A DNA stretch of 64,000 nt from Microbacterium sp. LWH7-1.2 (GCF_038397755.1 NZ_CP151637.1:3968001-4032000), one strand, 5' to 3'; numbered from the stretch's first letter, positions 8,979 through 18,890 are shown. Notes: generated from the letters alone by a model not told the origin. Program-made: numbers and translations.

Positions 8979-10070
8979 ATGGCCGGGCCATCCCTCATGT
9001 GGGTCCCCGACATCCTCGGGAAGCCGTTCGAGCAGCTGACGCTGCCGCTCGGCCTGGACGGCGAGCACGGGCCGCTCGTGGCGACGCTGGTGCGCAGCGT
9101 CCCGAATCCGTTGCTCACGCTGTTCGCACCGCTGCGCGATGTCGACGTGCTCTATGTGCACGGCTGGTCCGACTACTTCTTCCAGCGCGACCTCGCACGC
9201 TTCTGGACGGCTCGCGGTGCCCGGTTCTACGCCCTCGACCTGCGCCGCTACGGCCGGAGCCTTCGGGACGGGCAGACGCCCGGGTACATCGACTCCCTCG
9301 AGGACTACGACCTCGACATCGCGGTGGCGCTGCACGCGATGGGACACGCGGTGGGGGCGGCCGGACAAGGCCGGCCGGCCGCACCGGACACCCGCTCCGA
9401 AGGCCGCAGGCTCGTCCTCATGGGCCACTCCACAGGCGGTCTCACGCTCACGCTCTGGGCCGCCCGGCACCCCGGCGCCGCGCACGCGGTCGTGCTCAAC
9501 AGTCCGTGGCTCGAGCTGCAGCTCGGCACCCTCGGGCGCCAGGCCCTGGCCCCGCTGGTGGACATGCGGGCGAGACTCGACCCGCGCGGCACGCAGCCCG
9601 CGGTCGACTTCGGGTTCTACACGCGGGCTCAGGACGAGATCGGCACGCTGCCCGAGGACGAGCACCGGGGGATCTGGCGGCCCGACCGCGGATTCCCGAC
9701 CGCTCCGGGGTGGCTGTCGGCCGTGATGGGCGGACACCGCCGGGTCGCGGCCGGTGTCGACGTGGGATGCCCGGTGCTCGTGCTGCTGTCGGCCGGTTCG
9801 ACGACGCCGCTGTCGTGGCGGGAGTCCATGACGTCGACGGACTCCGTGCTGGTGGTCGACGACATCGCCCGTGCGTCGACCCGGATCGGGGAGCTCGTGA
9901 CGATCGCCCGCGTCGACGGTGCGATCCACGACGTCTTCCTCTCGCGCCCGAGGGCTCGCGCGATCGCGTACTATGCTCTCGACCGATGGGCTCGCGCGTA
10001 TGTGGTGCCGGATGGAAATGTCCCCCGAAGAGGGGACAGCGCTCTTGTAGACAGTCGGGTTAAGCTGTAG
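8979..10070 (+). CDS. Alpha/beta hydrolase
   Basis: A 363-residue alpha/beta-hydrolase fold protein. VLYVHGWSDYFFQRDLARFW precedes the oxyanion region. The nucleophile elbow is RLVLMGHSTGGLTLTLW (Ser near residue 149), and the catalytic His is probably in DGAIHDVFLSR near 318. No signal peptide is visible, so it is probably cytosolic. The insert PAAPDTRSEG before the elbow is Gly/Pro rich. The substrate is unknown; serine lysophospholipase-like or esterase activity are possibilities. TAGGCT at 8966-8971 lies seven bases before the ATG (leaderless). The last residues run up to the 6C-like RNA candidate. Confidence 0.8.
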   Translation: MAGPSLMWVPDILGKPFEQLTLPLGLDGEHGPLVATLVRSVPNPLLTLFAPLRDVDVLYVHGWSDYFFQRDLARFWTARGARFYALDLRRYGRSLRDGQTPGYIDSLEDYDLDIAVALHAMGHAVGAAGQGRPAAPDTRSEGRRLVLMGHSTGGLTLTLWAARHPGAAHAVVLNSPWLELQLGTLGRQALAPLVDMRARLDPRGTQPAVDFGFYTRAQDEIGTLPEDEHRGIWRPDRGFPTAPGWLSAVMGGHRRVAAGVDVGCPVLVLLSAGSTTPLSWRESMTSTDSVLVVDDIARASTRIGELVTIARVDGAIHDVFLSRPRARAIAYYALDRWARAYVVPDGNVPRRGDSALVDSRVKL

Positions 10071-10209
10071 GGGAGATGTCCCCAGCATCTCAGGGAAGGC
10101 CCTCCCCAAGAATCCTTCCCATCCGTCGTCACGCGCCGCTAACCGGGGGGTTGGTGATGCGAGAGCAGACGACGACAGGCCCCGGGTGTCCCCAGCACCC
10201 GGGGCCTTT
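10071..10209 (+). ncRNA. Candidate 6C-type small RNA
   Basis: Two compact hairpins with C-rich loops lie in tandem: GAGATG/CATCTC with loop TCCCCAG (10073-10091), and GGGAAGG/CCTTCCC with a 14-base loop starting CCCTCCCC (10093-10120). About 55 bases later comes a strong terminator whose loop again reads TGTCCCCAGCA, the same 11-mer as in the first hairpin. Actinobacterial 6C RNAs are defined by two stem-loops with cytosine-rich loops, so this fits in outline. The loop C-runs are not the textbook six in the first hairpin, and no covariance-model search was possible. TAAGCT at 10061-10066 is a plausible -10 box. Confidence 0.45.
10177..10209 (+). terminator. Intrinsic terminator of the 6C-like RNA
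   Basis: AGGCCCCGGGTG and CACCCGGGGCCT pair perfectly around loop TCCCCAG, followed by TTTATC. It may also stop read-through toward the convergent membrane-protein gene. Confidence 0.8.
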
Positions 10210-10246
10210 ATCGTTCGCGAGGCCTCATGGTCCCGGGGCCGGCCGG

Positions 10247-10723
10247 TCACTTCGCGCGTCGTGCGAGCACGCGCATGAGGGAGACGTAGGTCGTGAGCGA
10301 CAGGACGTAGCCGACCAGGTACACGACGAGCTCCTGCGCGAGGAACCGGCTGTAGTCGAGCGCTCCGCCGGTGACGGCCGGCGCGCTCTGGCTCATCAGG
10401 TACGCCGCGGTCTGGCCCGCGGCGAGGATGGCTAGCAGCGCCAGCACGGTGAGGAGCGCGAGCCAGATGCGGCTGCGCCACACCCGAGCGGTCGCGGCCA
10501 TCGCCGTCGAGGAGGTCCAGTCCGGCACCTCGGGGTCGAGCCGCCCGTTCACCCTCGGGACGAGGATGATCGCCGCGATGAATGCGGCGTTGAGGACCGC
10601 GGTGCCCACGCCCGCGGCGGAGCCCCCGTCGACGTCGCCGCGGACGAGCGCGGGGACGAGGAGGACGACCAGCACCGGCAGCGTCGCGACGACGGCCGAC
10701 AACACGGCCCGGAGGAAGCGCAT
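10247..10723 (-). CDS. Hypothetical four-helix membrane protein
   Basis: A 158-residue protein not recognised as a known family. Hydrophobic segments lie near residues 5-26, 42-60, 86-106 and 127-148, with a loop NGRLDPEVPDW between helices 2 and 3, which predicts four membrane spans. The N-terminus is basic (MRFLR) and the C-terminus is basic (RVLARRAK). It is divergent from the MalY-like gene and convergent with the 6C-like RNA. No catalytic residues can be identified. Confidence 0.6.
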   Translation of the reverse strand: MRFLRAVLSAVVATLPVLVVLLVPALVRGDVDGGSAAGVGTAVLNAAFIAAIILVPRVNGRLDPEVPDWTSSTAMAATARVWRSRIWLALLTVLALLAILAAGQTAAYLMSQSAPAVTGGALDYSRFLAQELVVYLVGYVLSLTTYVSLMRVLARRAK

Positions 10724-10770
10724 GGCCCGAGTGTAGGGTCAGTTTCCACCGCGACTGAGGAGCAACGACG

Positions 10771-11922
10771 ATGCCCATCACCCCGACGTCCGCCGACGCC
10801 ATGACGACCCTCCGCCGGCGCACGAGTGAGAAGTGGGGCGCCTACCCCGACGATGTGCTGCCGATGTTCGTCGCGGAGATGGACTTCCCGCTCGCGCCGG
10901 CGATCAAGCGGGCCTTGCACGAGGCGATCGACCTCGGCGACACCGGGTACGTCAATCCCGTCGACCCGGGGGCCCGGAAGGCATTCCGTGAATTCGCCGC
11001 CGCCGCGTGGGGATGGGAGCCGGATCCCGAGCGGATGGGCATCACGACCGACGTGAGCGTGGTGATCGTGGAGTCGCTGCGCCGACTGATCGAACCCGGC
11101 GACGGCGTCGTGATCACGCCCCCGATCTATCCTCCGTTCTACGAGCTCGTGCCGGAGGGAGGCGGGGTGGTGGTCGAGGTGCCGCTGCGCGACGACGGAT
11201 CCTCGTACGCGCTCGATCTCGAGGGCATCGAGCGCGCGCTGGCTGCGGGCGCGAAGGGCGTGCTCCTGTGCAGCCCGCACAACCCGGTCGGGCTGGTGCA
11301 CGAGCGAGGGACGCTCGAACAGCTCTCCCGCATCGTGGCCGAGCATGACGGATTCGTCATCTCCGACGAGATCCACGCACCGCTCACTCATCACGGGGTG
11401 AAGTTCACCCCGTACCTCACCGTCTCCGACGAGGCCCGGACGCACGGCATCGCCGCCGAGTCGGGCAGCAAGGCCTTCAACCTCGCGGGGCTGAAGACGG
11501 CGCTGTTCGTGTCGGAGGCGGACCGCATGACTGATCTCATCCGCTCGCTGCCGGAGGAGGTCACCTTCCGGGCCGGTCAGTTCGGGCTGATCGCGACACG
11601 CGAGGGATTCGCCCACAGCCGGGACTGGCTCGACGGCACGGTCGCCGCCGTGCAGGCCAACGCCGACCATCTCCAAGCCGAACTCGATGCGCATCTGCCT
11701 GCGGTGCGGCTTCGCCGGCCGTCGGCAAGCTATCTGGCGTGGCTGGACATGTCCGCCCTGGGCTGGGGAGACGACCCCGCCGTCATCGCCGAACAGCACG
11801 CGCGGGTGGCGCTCTCGAGCGGGCCGAGGTTCGGCCGGCAGGGCGCGGGGTACGCGCGGATGAACCTCGCCTGCTCGCCTGACACGATCACCGAGGCGGT
11901 CCGTCGGCTGGCCGCCACATGA
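10771..11922 (+). CDS. MalY/PatB-type aminotransferase (C-S beta-lyase family)
   Basis: A fold-type I PLP enzyme of 383 residues. The opening MTTLRRRTSEKWGAYPDDVLPMFVAEMDFPLAPAI is diagnostic of the MalY/PatB branch, which cleaves cystathionine and other cysteine thioethers. PPIYPPFYELV and LCSPHNPVGLVH hold the substrate and cofactor. FVISDEIHAPLTH carries the Asp that binds the pyridine nitrogen. SGSKAFNLAGLK contains the probable Schiff-base lysine near residue 235. RBS TGAGGAG lies 8 bases before the ATG. Its lyase activity could release thiols from S-substituted cysteines, but it lies outside the island. Confidence 0.85.
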   Translation: MPITPTSADAMTTLRRRTSEKWGAYPDDVLPMFVAEMDFPLAPAIKRALHEAIDLGDTGYVNPVDPGARKAFREFAAAAWGWEPDPERMGITTDVSVVIVESLRRLIEPGDGVVITPPIYPPFYELVPEGGGVVVEVPLRDDGSSYALDLEGIERALAAGAKGVLLCSPHNPVGLVHERGTLEQLSRIVAEHDGFVISDEIHAPLTHHGVKFTPYLTVSDEARTHGIAAESGSKAFNLAGLKTALFVSEADRMTDLIRSLPEEVTFRAGQFGLIATREGFAHSRDWLDGTVAAVQANADHLQAELDAHLPAVRLRRPSASYLAWLDMSALGWGDDPAVIAEQHARVALSSGPRFGRQGAGYARMNLACSPDTITEAVRRLAAT

Positions 11923-11947
11923 CCGCCGACTGGGTTAGGCTGGCGAT

Positions 11948-12073
11948 GTGCCCGAGCCCGACGACCGTCCCCGCGTGTCCGCCACGCGCATCGGCATCTG
12001 GGTGATCGTCGGAGCCATCGCTCTCTACATGATCATCACGGGCGTGGTAGGCGCCCTTAGTTCCGGCGGCTGA
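11948..12073 (+). CDS. Small single-span membrane protein (41 aa)
   Basis: A GTG-initiated ORF: VPEPDDRPRVSATRIGIW, then the hydrophobic segment VIVGAIALYMIITGVVGAL and a short SSGG tail. A charged N-terminus of about 17 residues precedes one helix, so an N-in single-span protein is likely. TAGGCT at 11936-11941 lies six bases before the GTG, the leaderless pattern seen for many genes here, which supports the reading. Function is unknown. Confidence 0.6.
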   Translation: MPEPDDRPRVSATRIGIWVIVGAIALYMIITGVVGALSSGG

Positions 12074-12079
12074 CGCGGA

Positions 12080-12619
12080 TCACCGCGCCGGCGGACGCGG
12101 CGGGACGTCGCTCAGACCGGTGAGGAACCGGACGATCCCTTCCGCGGTCCCGTGAAGCTCCGGCCCTTGTCCCAGCCGCCAGTCCCCGTCCACCGCCACG
12201 ACGGTGTGCCCGGAGATCGCCGCCCGCCGGTCGAACGGGGCTGTGGTGGACGCGAACATGGCGACGGCACCGAGTGTCAGTAGCGCGATCTCGGCATGCT
12301 GGCCCACGGCGTCGGCGAGACGCAGCGCGGCCTCGACCACACGCTCGAGCTCGGCGATCCTGCGCCGATCGCCCGTTTCGATCGCGTCGGCCAGTTCAGG
12401 GAGCGCGTCGGCGGAGTCGGCGGGCGGCGCGGGAAGGTGCAGACCCGCGTTGGCGGCGAAGGTCCGCGCGCGGGCATCGCGCTCACCTTCGGGCGTCGAC
12501 ATGGTCAGACGGTGCGCCTCGCGCACGACGGCGGCGATCTCCGCGCGACGGTCACCGGTGACATTTTCTTCATTCCCCGGCTGGCGCTGGCTGAGAGGGA
12601 GATACTTCGAGAAATCCAT
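12080..12619 (-). CDS. Hypothetical protein, 179 aa
   Basis: A soluble protein not matched to a family I know. It starts MDFSKYLPLSQRQPGNEENV. The ATG at 12619 is chosen because AAGGAGGG lies five bases upstream; the longer frame to 12637 would bury this ribosome-binding site. The middle is helical and alanine-rich (RRIAELERVVEAALRLADAVGQHAEIALLTLGAVAMFAS). The end GHTVVAVDGDWRLGQGPELHGTAEGIVRFL looks like a small beta sheet. The gene is divergent from the LacI regulator, and two direct ATGTGACG words (12636-12651) lie just ahead of its start. Confidence 0.6.
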   Translation of the reverse strand: MDFSKYLPLSQRQPGNEENVTGDRRAEIAAVVREAHRLTMSTPEGERDARARTFAANAGLHLPAPPADSADALPELADAIETGDRRRIAELERVVEAALRLADAVGQHAEIALLTLGAVAMFASTTAPFDRRAAISGHTVVAVDGDWRLGQGPELHGTAEGIVRFLTGLSDVPPRPPAR

Positions 12620-12635
12620 CGATGCCCTCCTTGGC

Positions 12636-12689
12636 ATGTGACGATGTGACGATCCAGTCGCCTGACGAACGGCTCATGTGACTGTCACA
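12636..12689. promoter_or_regulatory. TGTGAC-type sites between the divergent hypothetical and lacI genes
   Basis: A tandem ATGTGACG word (12636-12651) is followed by a perfect palindrome ATGTGACTGTCACAT (12676-12690). These share the TGTGA half-site of the operators at 12732 and 13851 and are probably bound by the adjacent LacI regulator. Confidence 0.45.
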
Positions 12690-12699
12690 TCCCCATTCT

Positions 12700-12718
12700 G
12701 GGCTTCGAGCCCATTTTT
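12700..12718 (+). terminator. Hairpin with T-run upstream of lacI
   Basis: GGGCT-TCG-AGCCC followed by ATTTTTG has the form of a short intrinsic terminator on the + strand. No annotated + gene ends here, so it may insulate the lacI promoter or end an unseen transcript. Confidence 0.4.
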
Positions 12719-12731
12719 GTGCCAGTCTGTG

Positions 12732-12745
12732 TGTGACCGTACACA
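12732..12745. promoter_or_regulatory. LacI-type operator ahead of lacI (autoregulation)
   Basis: TGTGACCGTACACA lies 19 bases before the regulator start. It agrees at 11 of 14 positions with the stronger operator TGTGAACGGTCACA in front of the sugar operon. Confidence 0.5.
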
Positions 12746-12763
12746 TACCTCGACGGAACTGAG

Positions 12764-13777
12764 ATGAGCGACGACGTCAACGGCCGCCGGCCGAGCATCC
12801 GGGATGTCGCGCGCCTGGCCGACGTGTCGTACCAGACCGTGTCCCGCGTGCTCAACGATCACCCCAGTGTGCGCCCTGAGACGCGGGATCGCGTCACCCA
12901 GGTGATGGCCGAGCTCAACTACCGGCCGAACCAAGCGGCGCGCGCCCTGGTGACCAGCAGATCCCAGACGATCGGCATTCTCGCGGCGTCGAGCTCGATG
13001 TACGGGCCCGCCTCGAGCATCGCTGCGATCGAGGCGGCTGCCCGGATGCGCGGTTACTGGGTGAGCACGGCGAACATCGACGCGTCCGACCCCGGATCCA
13101 TTCCGGAGGGTCTCGCACACCTCAGAGCGCAGTCGATCGAGGGCCTTGTCGTCATCGCACCGCAGGTGCGGGTGGTTCGCGCCCTCGCCGCGCAGGCCCT
13201 CGACATCCCGTACGTCACACTCCAGTCGACCGATCTCGATGTCGACCACATGCTCTCCGTCGACCAGGTCGCCGGCGCACGAATGGCAACGAAACACCTG
13301 ATCAGCCTGGGACATAGGGGTATCTACCACCTCGCCGGTCCGCAGGACTGGATCGAGGCCGAGGCGCGGATGAGCGGCTTCCTCGATGAGCTCAGCGCCA
13401 GCGACGTGCCGACGACGGCACCGATCCTGGGGGACTGGACTGCCGAGTTCGGCTACTACGCCGGGCGCGAGCTGCTGCGGGTGCGGGACTTCACGGCCGT
13501 CTTCTCGTCGAACGATCAGATGGCGCTGGGCTTCATCCATGCCGCGCGCGACGAGGGCCTGGACATCCCGAGGGACATCAGCGTCGTCGGATTCGACGAC
13601 ATTCCCGAAGCGGCCCATTTCTGGCCGCCGCTGACCACCGTGCGGCAGGACTTCGCCGAACTCGGTCGTCGCTGCGTGGAGCTGCTGCTGGGGCCGGCCG
13701 ACGATCTCGAGTCGCCGAGCCCGTCGACGATCACCCCCGAGCTCATCGTGCGCGGATCGACCGCGCCGGCGGCGTGA
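12764..13777 (+). CDS. LacI-family transcriptional regulator
   Basis: A 337-residue repressor. The N-terminal helix-turn-helix reads PSIRDVARLADVSYQTVSRVLNDH (about 10-33), followed by the hinge NYRPNQAARALVTSRSQTIG. The periplasmic-binding-like effector domain contains TKHLISLGHRGIYHLAGP, FTAVFSSNDQMALGFIHAARDEG and DISVVGFDDIPEAAHFWPPLTTVRQDF. It most likely represses the sugar operon that follows 132 bases downstream on the same strand, and its own gene, since TGTGA-type operators precede both. The ligand is presumably the sugar carried by the ChvE-type transporter; which sugar is not evident. Confidence 0.88.
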   Translation: MSDDVNGRRPSIRDVARLADVSYQTVSRVLNDHPSVRPETRDRVTQVMAELNYRPNQAARALVTSRSQTIGILAASSSMYGPASSIAAIEAAARMRGYWVSTANIDASDPGSIPEGLAHLRAQSIEGLVVIAPQVRVVRALAAQALDIPYVTLQSTDLDVDHMLSVDQVAGARMATKHLISLGHRGIYHLAGPQDWIEAEARMSGFLDELSASDVPTTAPILGDWTAEFGYYAGRELLRVRDFTAVFSSNDQMALGFIHAARDEGLDIPRDISVVGFDDIPEAAHFWPPLTTVRQDFAELGRRCVELLLGPADDLESPSPSTITPELIVRGSTAPAA

Positions 13778-13812
13778 CGATCCTGTCGTTACGAACTCGA
13801 GACAATTCGGGA

Positions 13813-13864
13813 TTGACATATCGAGCGGCTTGGTGGCTATAGTTCTTCGATGTGAACGGTCACA
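13813..13864 (+). promoter_or_regulatory. Promoter and LacI operator of the sugar-uptake operon
   Basis: TTGACA (13813-13818) and TATAGT (13838-13843) form a promoter with a somewhat long 19-base spacer. The perfect inverted repeat TGTGA-ACGG-TCACA (13851-13864) starts about seven bases after the -10 box, over the expected start site, which is a classical repressing position. Confidence 0.65.
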
Positions 13865-13909
13865 CGCCGATCACAACCGATAGAGGCTCATTCCAACGAG
13901 GGAGACGAC

Positions 13910-14719
13910 GTGACGCACGGCACCGACGCCGAGCTCCGCGAGAGGTACGTGAGCGGGGTGCGCACCGAGGTGGCGATCGCCCGCACACGTTCGGACGTCG
14001 CAGCCGCTCACGCTGAGCTCGTCAGCGCGGGTGCCATCCATGCCGCCGGCGGAGCCGTCTCCGGGCGCATCCCCGGAGCCGACCTGTTCGTCGTCACTCC
14101 CGCGGGGATCCGCGTGCAGGACGTGGCCCCAGAGAATCTCGTCCTGTGCGACTTCGACGGAGAAGTGATCGCCGGCACGCCCGGAAGCAAAGGCCGACCC
14201 AGCCCTCAGGCCGCCACTCACGCTCAGGTGTACGCGAACTCGCCCAGCGTCGGCGGCATCGTTTCGAGCGCTGCTCCATACACCTCGGCCTGGGCAGTCC
14301 GCGGTGAGTCGATTCCCTGTGCCCTCGCGACGATCGCCGAGGAGTTCGGCGGCCCCATTCCCGTCGCCTCCGAGGCAGGGTCACGCGACACCGCCGACCG
14401 TGCGCTCGCCGGCGCACTCGACGACGGACGCCCGCCCGTGGTGCTCGTGCCCGCACGCGGTGCCATCGCCGTCGGCTCCGACGCCGACGATGCGGCCAGA
14501 GTCGCCTCCTTCACCGAAGAGGTCGCCCGCATCGTCCACCTCGCCCGCGACCACGGTGCCGTCGTCGCACTGTCACAGGACGAGATCGAGCGACTCTACG
14601 AGTCGCATCGCGCGCCGGCGGCCGCCCCCGCGGATCCCGGCCTGCCGGCCCTCCGCTCCCGCACCTCCCCTTCCACAACTGAAAAACGCTCCAAGACGAA
14701 GACGTCAACGTCACGATGA
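13910..14719 (+). CDS. AraD-like class II aldolase fold protein lacking metal ligands
   Basis: 269 residues that align along their length with L-ribulose-5-phosphate 4-epimerase: [53 protein letters not shown] and [19 protein letters not shown]. Where AraD has the zinc ligands in IVHTHSRHA, this protein reads IVSSAAPYT. Where AraD has LVHSHGPFAWG, it reads [11 protein letters not shown]. The catalytic Asp position also appears changed (THADYFYG to TIAEEFGG). It should therefore not be a metal-dependent epimerase and may be a sugar-binding or regulatory relative. The C-terminus is a basic low-complexity tail. GTG start with GAGGGAGA upstream; first gene of the sugar operon. Confidence 0.75.
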   Translation: MTHGTDAELRERYVSGVRTEVAIARTRSDVAAAHAELVSAGAIHAAGGAVSGRIPGADLFVVTPAGIRVQDVAPENLVLCDFDGEVIAGTPGSKGRPSPQAATHAQVYANSPSVGGIVSSAAPYTSAWAVRGESIPCALATIAEEFGGPIPVASEAGSRDTADRALAGALDDGRPPVVLVPARGAIAVGSDADDAARVASFTEEVARIVHLARDHGAVVALSQDEIERLYESHRAPAAAPADPGLPALRSRTSPSTTEKRSKTKTSTSR

Positions 14720-14730
14720 AAGGAATCACA

Positions 14731-15852
14731 GTGAAAGCGAAGAAGTTGGTGTTTGCCGCGATTGCGGCGGGCGCACTCCTCCTGTCGGGCTGCGCAGGCG
14801 GTGCCGCCGGCGACGGCGGCAGCGGCGGCGGCGACGGCGGCCTGATCGGCGTCGCGATGCCCACCAAGAGCTCCGAGCGGTGGATCGCCGACGGCAACGC
14901 CGTCAAGGCCGCGCTCGAGGACGAGGGCTACAGCGTCGACCTGCAGTACGCGGAGGACGACATCCCCACGCAGGTCTCGCAGATCGAGAACATGATCACC
15001 AAGGGCGCCGAGGCGCTGATCGTCGCCTCGATCGACGGCACCACGCTGTCGGAGGTGCTTCAGACCGCCGCCGATGCCGACATCCCGGTCATCGCCTACG
15101 ACCGCCTCATCAAGGGCACCGAGAACGTCGACTACTACGCGACGTTCGACAACTTCCTCGTCGGCCAGCAGCAGGCGTGGACCGTCCTCAACGGCCTCGG
15201 CCTGACCGACCTCGAGGGCAACCCCACCGAGGGCGCGCCCGAGGGTCCGTTCAACATCGAGCTGTTCGCCGGCTCGCTGGACGACAACAACGCGTTCTTC
15301 TTCTTCGACGGCGCGATGGACGTCCTGCAGCCCTACATCGACGAAGGCACGCTGGTCGTGAAGTCGGGTCAGACCGACATCGAGCAGGTCGCCACTCTCC
15401 GCTGGGACGGCGAGACCGCGCAGAGCCGCATGGAGGACATCCTCACGGCGAACTACTCCGATGGCACCGAGGTGGACGCCGTTCTGTCGCCCTACGACGG
15501 CATCTCGCGCGGCATCATCTCGGCCCTCACCGACGCCGGCTACTCGGTCGGCGAGGACTGGCCGATCATCTCGGGTCAGGACGCCGAGGTCGACTCGGTC
15601 AAGGCGATCCTCTCGGGCGAGCAGTACGCCACGATCTTCAAGGACACGCGTGAGCTCGCCAAGGTCGCGGCCGGCATGGCGGTCGCGCTGCTCAACGACG
15701 AAGAGCCCGAGGTCAACGACACCGAGACGTACGACAACGACGTGAAGGTCGTCCCGTCGTACCTGCTCGCGCCGGTCCCCGTCATCAAGGACAACGTCGA
15801 AGCGGCGCTCGTCGACACCGGCTACTGGACCAAGGAGGACCTCGGCCTCTGA
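14731..15852 (+). CDS. chvE: ChvE-type multiple-monosaccharide-binding lipoprotein
   Basis: Extracytoplasmic sugar receptor of an ABC importer. About 373 residues from the GTG at 14731, preceded by GAAAGGA; the in-frame ATG at 14716 lies before this site. The signal peptide [21 protein letters not shown] ends in a lipobox, followed by a Gly/Asp-rich linker. The body shows [69 protein letters not shown] and [26 protein letters not shown], as in ChvE/XylF proteins. It lies just after the AraD-like gene and is followed by its ATPase and permease. Confidence 0.9.
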   Translation: MKAKKLVFAAIAAGALLLSGCAGGAAGDGGSGGGDGGLIGVAMPTKSSERWIADGNAVKAALEDEGYSVDLQYAEDDIPTQVSQIENMITKGAEALIVASIDGTTLSEVLQTAADADIPVIAYDRLIKGTENVDYYATFDNFLVGQQQAWTVLNGLGLTDLEGNPTEGAPEGPFNIELFAGSLDDNNAFFFFDGAMDVLQPYIDEGTLVVKSGQTDIEQVATLRWDGETAQSRMEDILTANYSDGTEVDAVLSPYDGISRGIISALTDAGYSVGEDWPIISGQDAEVDSVKAILSGEQYATIFKDTRELAKVAAGMAVALLNDEEPEVNDTETYDNDVKVVPSYLLAPVPVIKDNVEAALVDTGYWTKEDLGL

Positions 15853-15958
15853 GCCGGGGCATCCGGTCCGCACCGAGACTCGGCGGCGGCGGAGGAATCG
15901 CACCCCCGCCGTCGCCGACACCACCACCCCTGTCAGCCTTACGAGGAAGTCGGCGAAC

Positions 15959-17485
<1,527 letters not shown>

Positions 17486-17508
17486 GCGGCCCAGCAGGAG
17501 ACGCAGAC

Positions 17509-18741
17509 ATGTCAGACACCATGACCAACTCCGGCACCGCCGTCGGATCGAACATCAACCCGCCCGAGAACAAGTTCACGAGCTGGCTGAGCCACGTCCT
17601 CAGCGACCTCGGCAAGAACGGCATCTTCATCGCGCTCATCGCCGTCGTGGCGCTGTTCGCGATCCTCACCAACGGCATCATCCTGCGGCCGCAGAACATC
17701 TCGAACCTGGTCGTGCAGAACGGGTACATCCTCGTCCTCGCGATCGGCATGGTGATGGTCATCATCGCCGGCCACATCGACCTCTCGGTGGGCTCGGTCG
17801 CTGCGTTCGTGGGCGCCTGCTCGGGTGTCTTCGCCGTGCAGTGGGGCCTGCCGTGGTGGCTCGCCGTGCTCCTGTCGCTCGCCATCGGCGCCCTGGTCGG
17901 TGCATGGCAGGGCTTCTGGGTGGCGTTCGCAGGAATTCCGGCGTTCATCGTGACGCTCGCGGGCATGCTCATCTTCCGCGGTCTCGCCCTCGTGGTGCTC
18001 GGCAACCAGAACATCGGCTCGTTCCCCACGGAGTACCGCGCGCTCGGCAACGGCTTCCTCACCGGCGTCTTCGGCGAGAGCGACCCGGATGTCTTCACGC
18101 TCCTCATCGGTGCCGTCGCGATCGTCGCCCTCATCGTGCAGCAGGTGCGCACCCGTGCCGGGCGTCAGAAGTACGGCCAGGAGGTCGAGCCGCTCACCTG
18201 GTTCGTCGTCAAGCTCGTGCTCGTGGCGGCGGTCATCGGCTGGTTCACGTGGGCGCTGGCCTCGTACAAGGGCATCCCCGTCACGCTGATCATCCTCGCG
18301 ATCCTGATCCTCGTGTACGGCGTGGTCATGAACCGCACCGTGTTCGGACGCCACATCTACGCCATCGGCGGCAACCGCCACGCCGCCGAGCTCTCGGGCA
18401 TCAAGACCCGCCGCGTCGACTTCTGGCTCTTCGTCAACATGGGCTTCCTCGCAGCTCTCGCCGGCCTGATCTTCACGGCACGCCTGAACCTCGCCGGCCC
18501 GAAGGCCGGTGACGGCTTCGAGCTCGAGGCGATCTCCGCCGCGTTCATCGGCGGCGCCGCCGTCCAGGGCGGCGTCGGCACGATCGGCGGCGCGATCATC
18601 GGTGGTCTGATCATCGGCGTCCTGAACAACGGCATGTCGATCATGGGCATCGGCATCGAGTGGCAGCAGGCCGTGAAGGGTCTTGTGCTCCTCCTGGCCG
18701 TTGCGTTCGACGTCTACAACAAGCGCCGCTCCGGCGTCTGA
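17509..18741 (+). CDS. mmsB: Multiple-monosaccharide ABC transporter permease
   Basis: A 410-residue integral membrane protein of the XylH/GguB family. Conserved stretches: NGYILVLAIGMVMVIIAGHIDLSVGSVAAF, GIPAFIVTLAGMLIFRGLALV, FGRHIYAIGGNRHAAELSGI and EAISAAFIGGAAVQGGVGTIGGAIIGGLIIGVLNNGMS. About ten membrane spans are evident, with a cytosolic charged loop QQVRTRAGRQKYGQEVEPLTW in the middle. It is the last gene of the operon and is followed by a strong terminator. The genomic island begins about 90 bases further on. Confidence 0.92.
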   Translation: MSDTMTNSGTAVGSNINPPENKFTSWLSHVLSDLGKNGIFIALIAVVALFAILTNGIILRPQNISNLVVQNGYILVLAIGMVMVIIAGHIDLSVGSVAAFVGACSGVFAVQWGLPWWLAVLLSLAIGALVGAWQGFWVAFAGIPAFIVTLAGMLIFRGLALVVLGNQNIGSFPTEYRALGNGFLTGVFGESDPDVFTLLIGAVAIVALIVQQVRTRAGRQKYGQEVEPLTWFVVKLVLVAAVIGWFTWALASYKGIPVTLIILAILILVYGVVMNRTVFGRHIYAIGGNRHAAELSGIKTRRVDFWLFVNMGFLAALAGLIFTARLNLAGPKAGDGFELEAISAAFIGGAAVQGGVGTIGGAIIGGLIIGVLNNGMSIMGIGIEWQQAVKGLVLLLAVAFDVYNKRRSGV

Positions 18742-18750
18742 TCCACGCTT

Positions 18751-18782
18751 CGGCCCGGTGCGCCTCACGGCGCACCGGGCCG
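18751..18782 (+). terminator. Terminator of the sugar-uptake operon
   Basis: CGGCCCGGTGCGCC and GGCGCACCGGGCCG form a perfect 14-bp stem around TCAC, ten bases after the permease stop. There is no long T-run, as is common in high-GC actinobacteria. Confidence 0.75.
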
Positions 18783-18831
18783 AACGCATGTCCGCCTCCG
18801 CGGACTGAAACCAGGCCCCCGAGGCGGGGTG

Positions 18832-18854
18832 CGCGTCAGCGGTAGTTGACGAAC
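18832..18854. other. attL of the genomic island (copy of the yajQ 3' end)
   Basis: These 23 bases, containing GTCAGCGGTAGTTGACGAA, are identical to 56299-56321, which encodes the last five codons and stop of yajQ on the minus strand. Similarity continues on the left side: GCGGACTGAAACCA occurs at 18800-18813 and at 56264-56277, with a terminator-like hairpin between it and the core in both copies. To the right the two copies diverge at once. This is what a tyrosine-integrase crossover into the yajQ 3' end should leave. Confidence 0.8.
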
Positions 18855-18890
18855 GGCATCGGGTGGATTGAGTGGAGTGGGGTGCGGGGG

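Noticed and set aside
6162..10823. A 1553-codon open frame on the minus strand
   Set aside because: It is antisense to menG, prenyl synthase, FprA and the hydrolase; the translation is low-complexity Arg/Asp/Val-rich and has no domain. High GC makes such shadow frames common.
18800..18860. tRNA gene as island attachment site
   Set aside because: No cloverleaf could be recognised at either end; the duplicated segment is protein-coding (end of yajQ).
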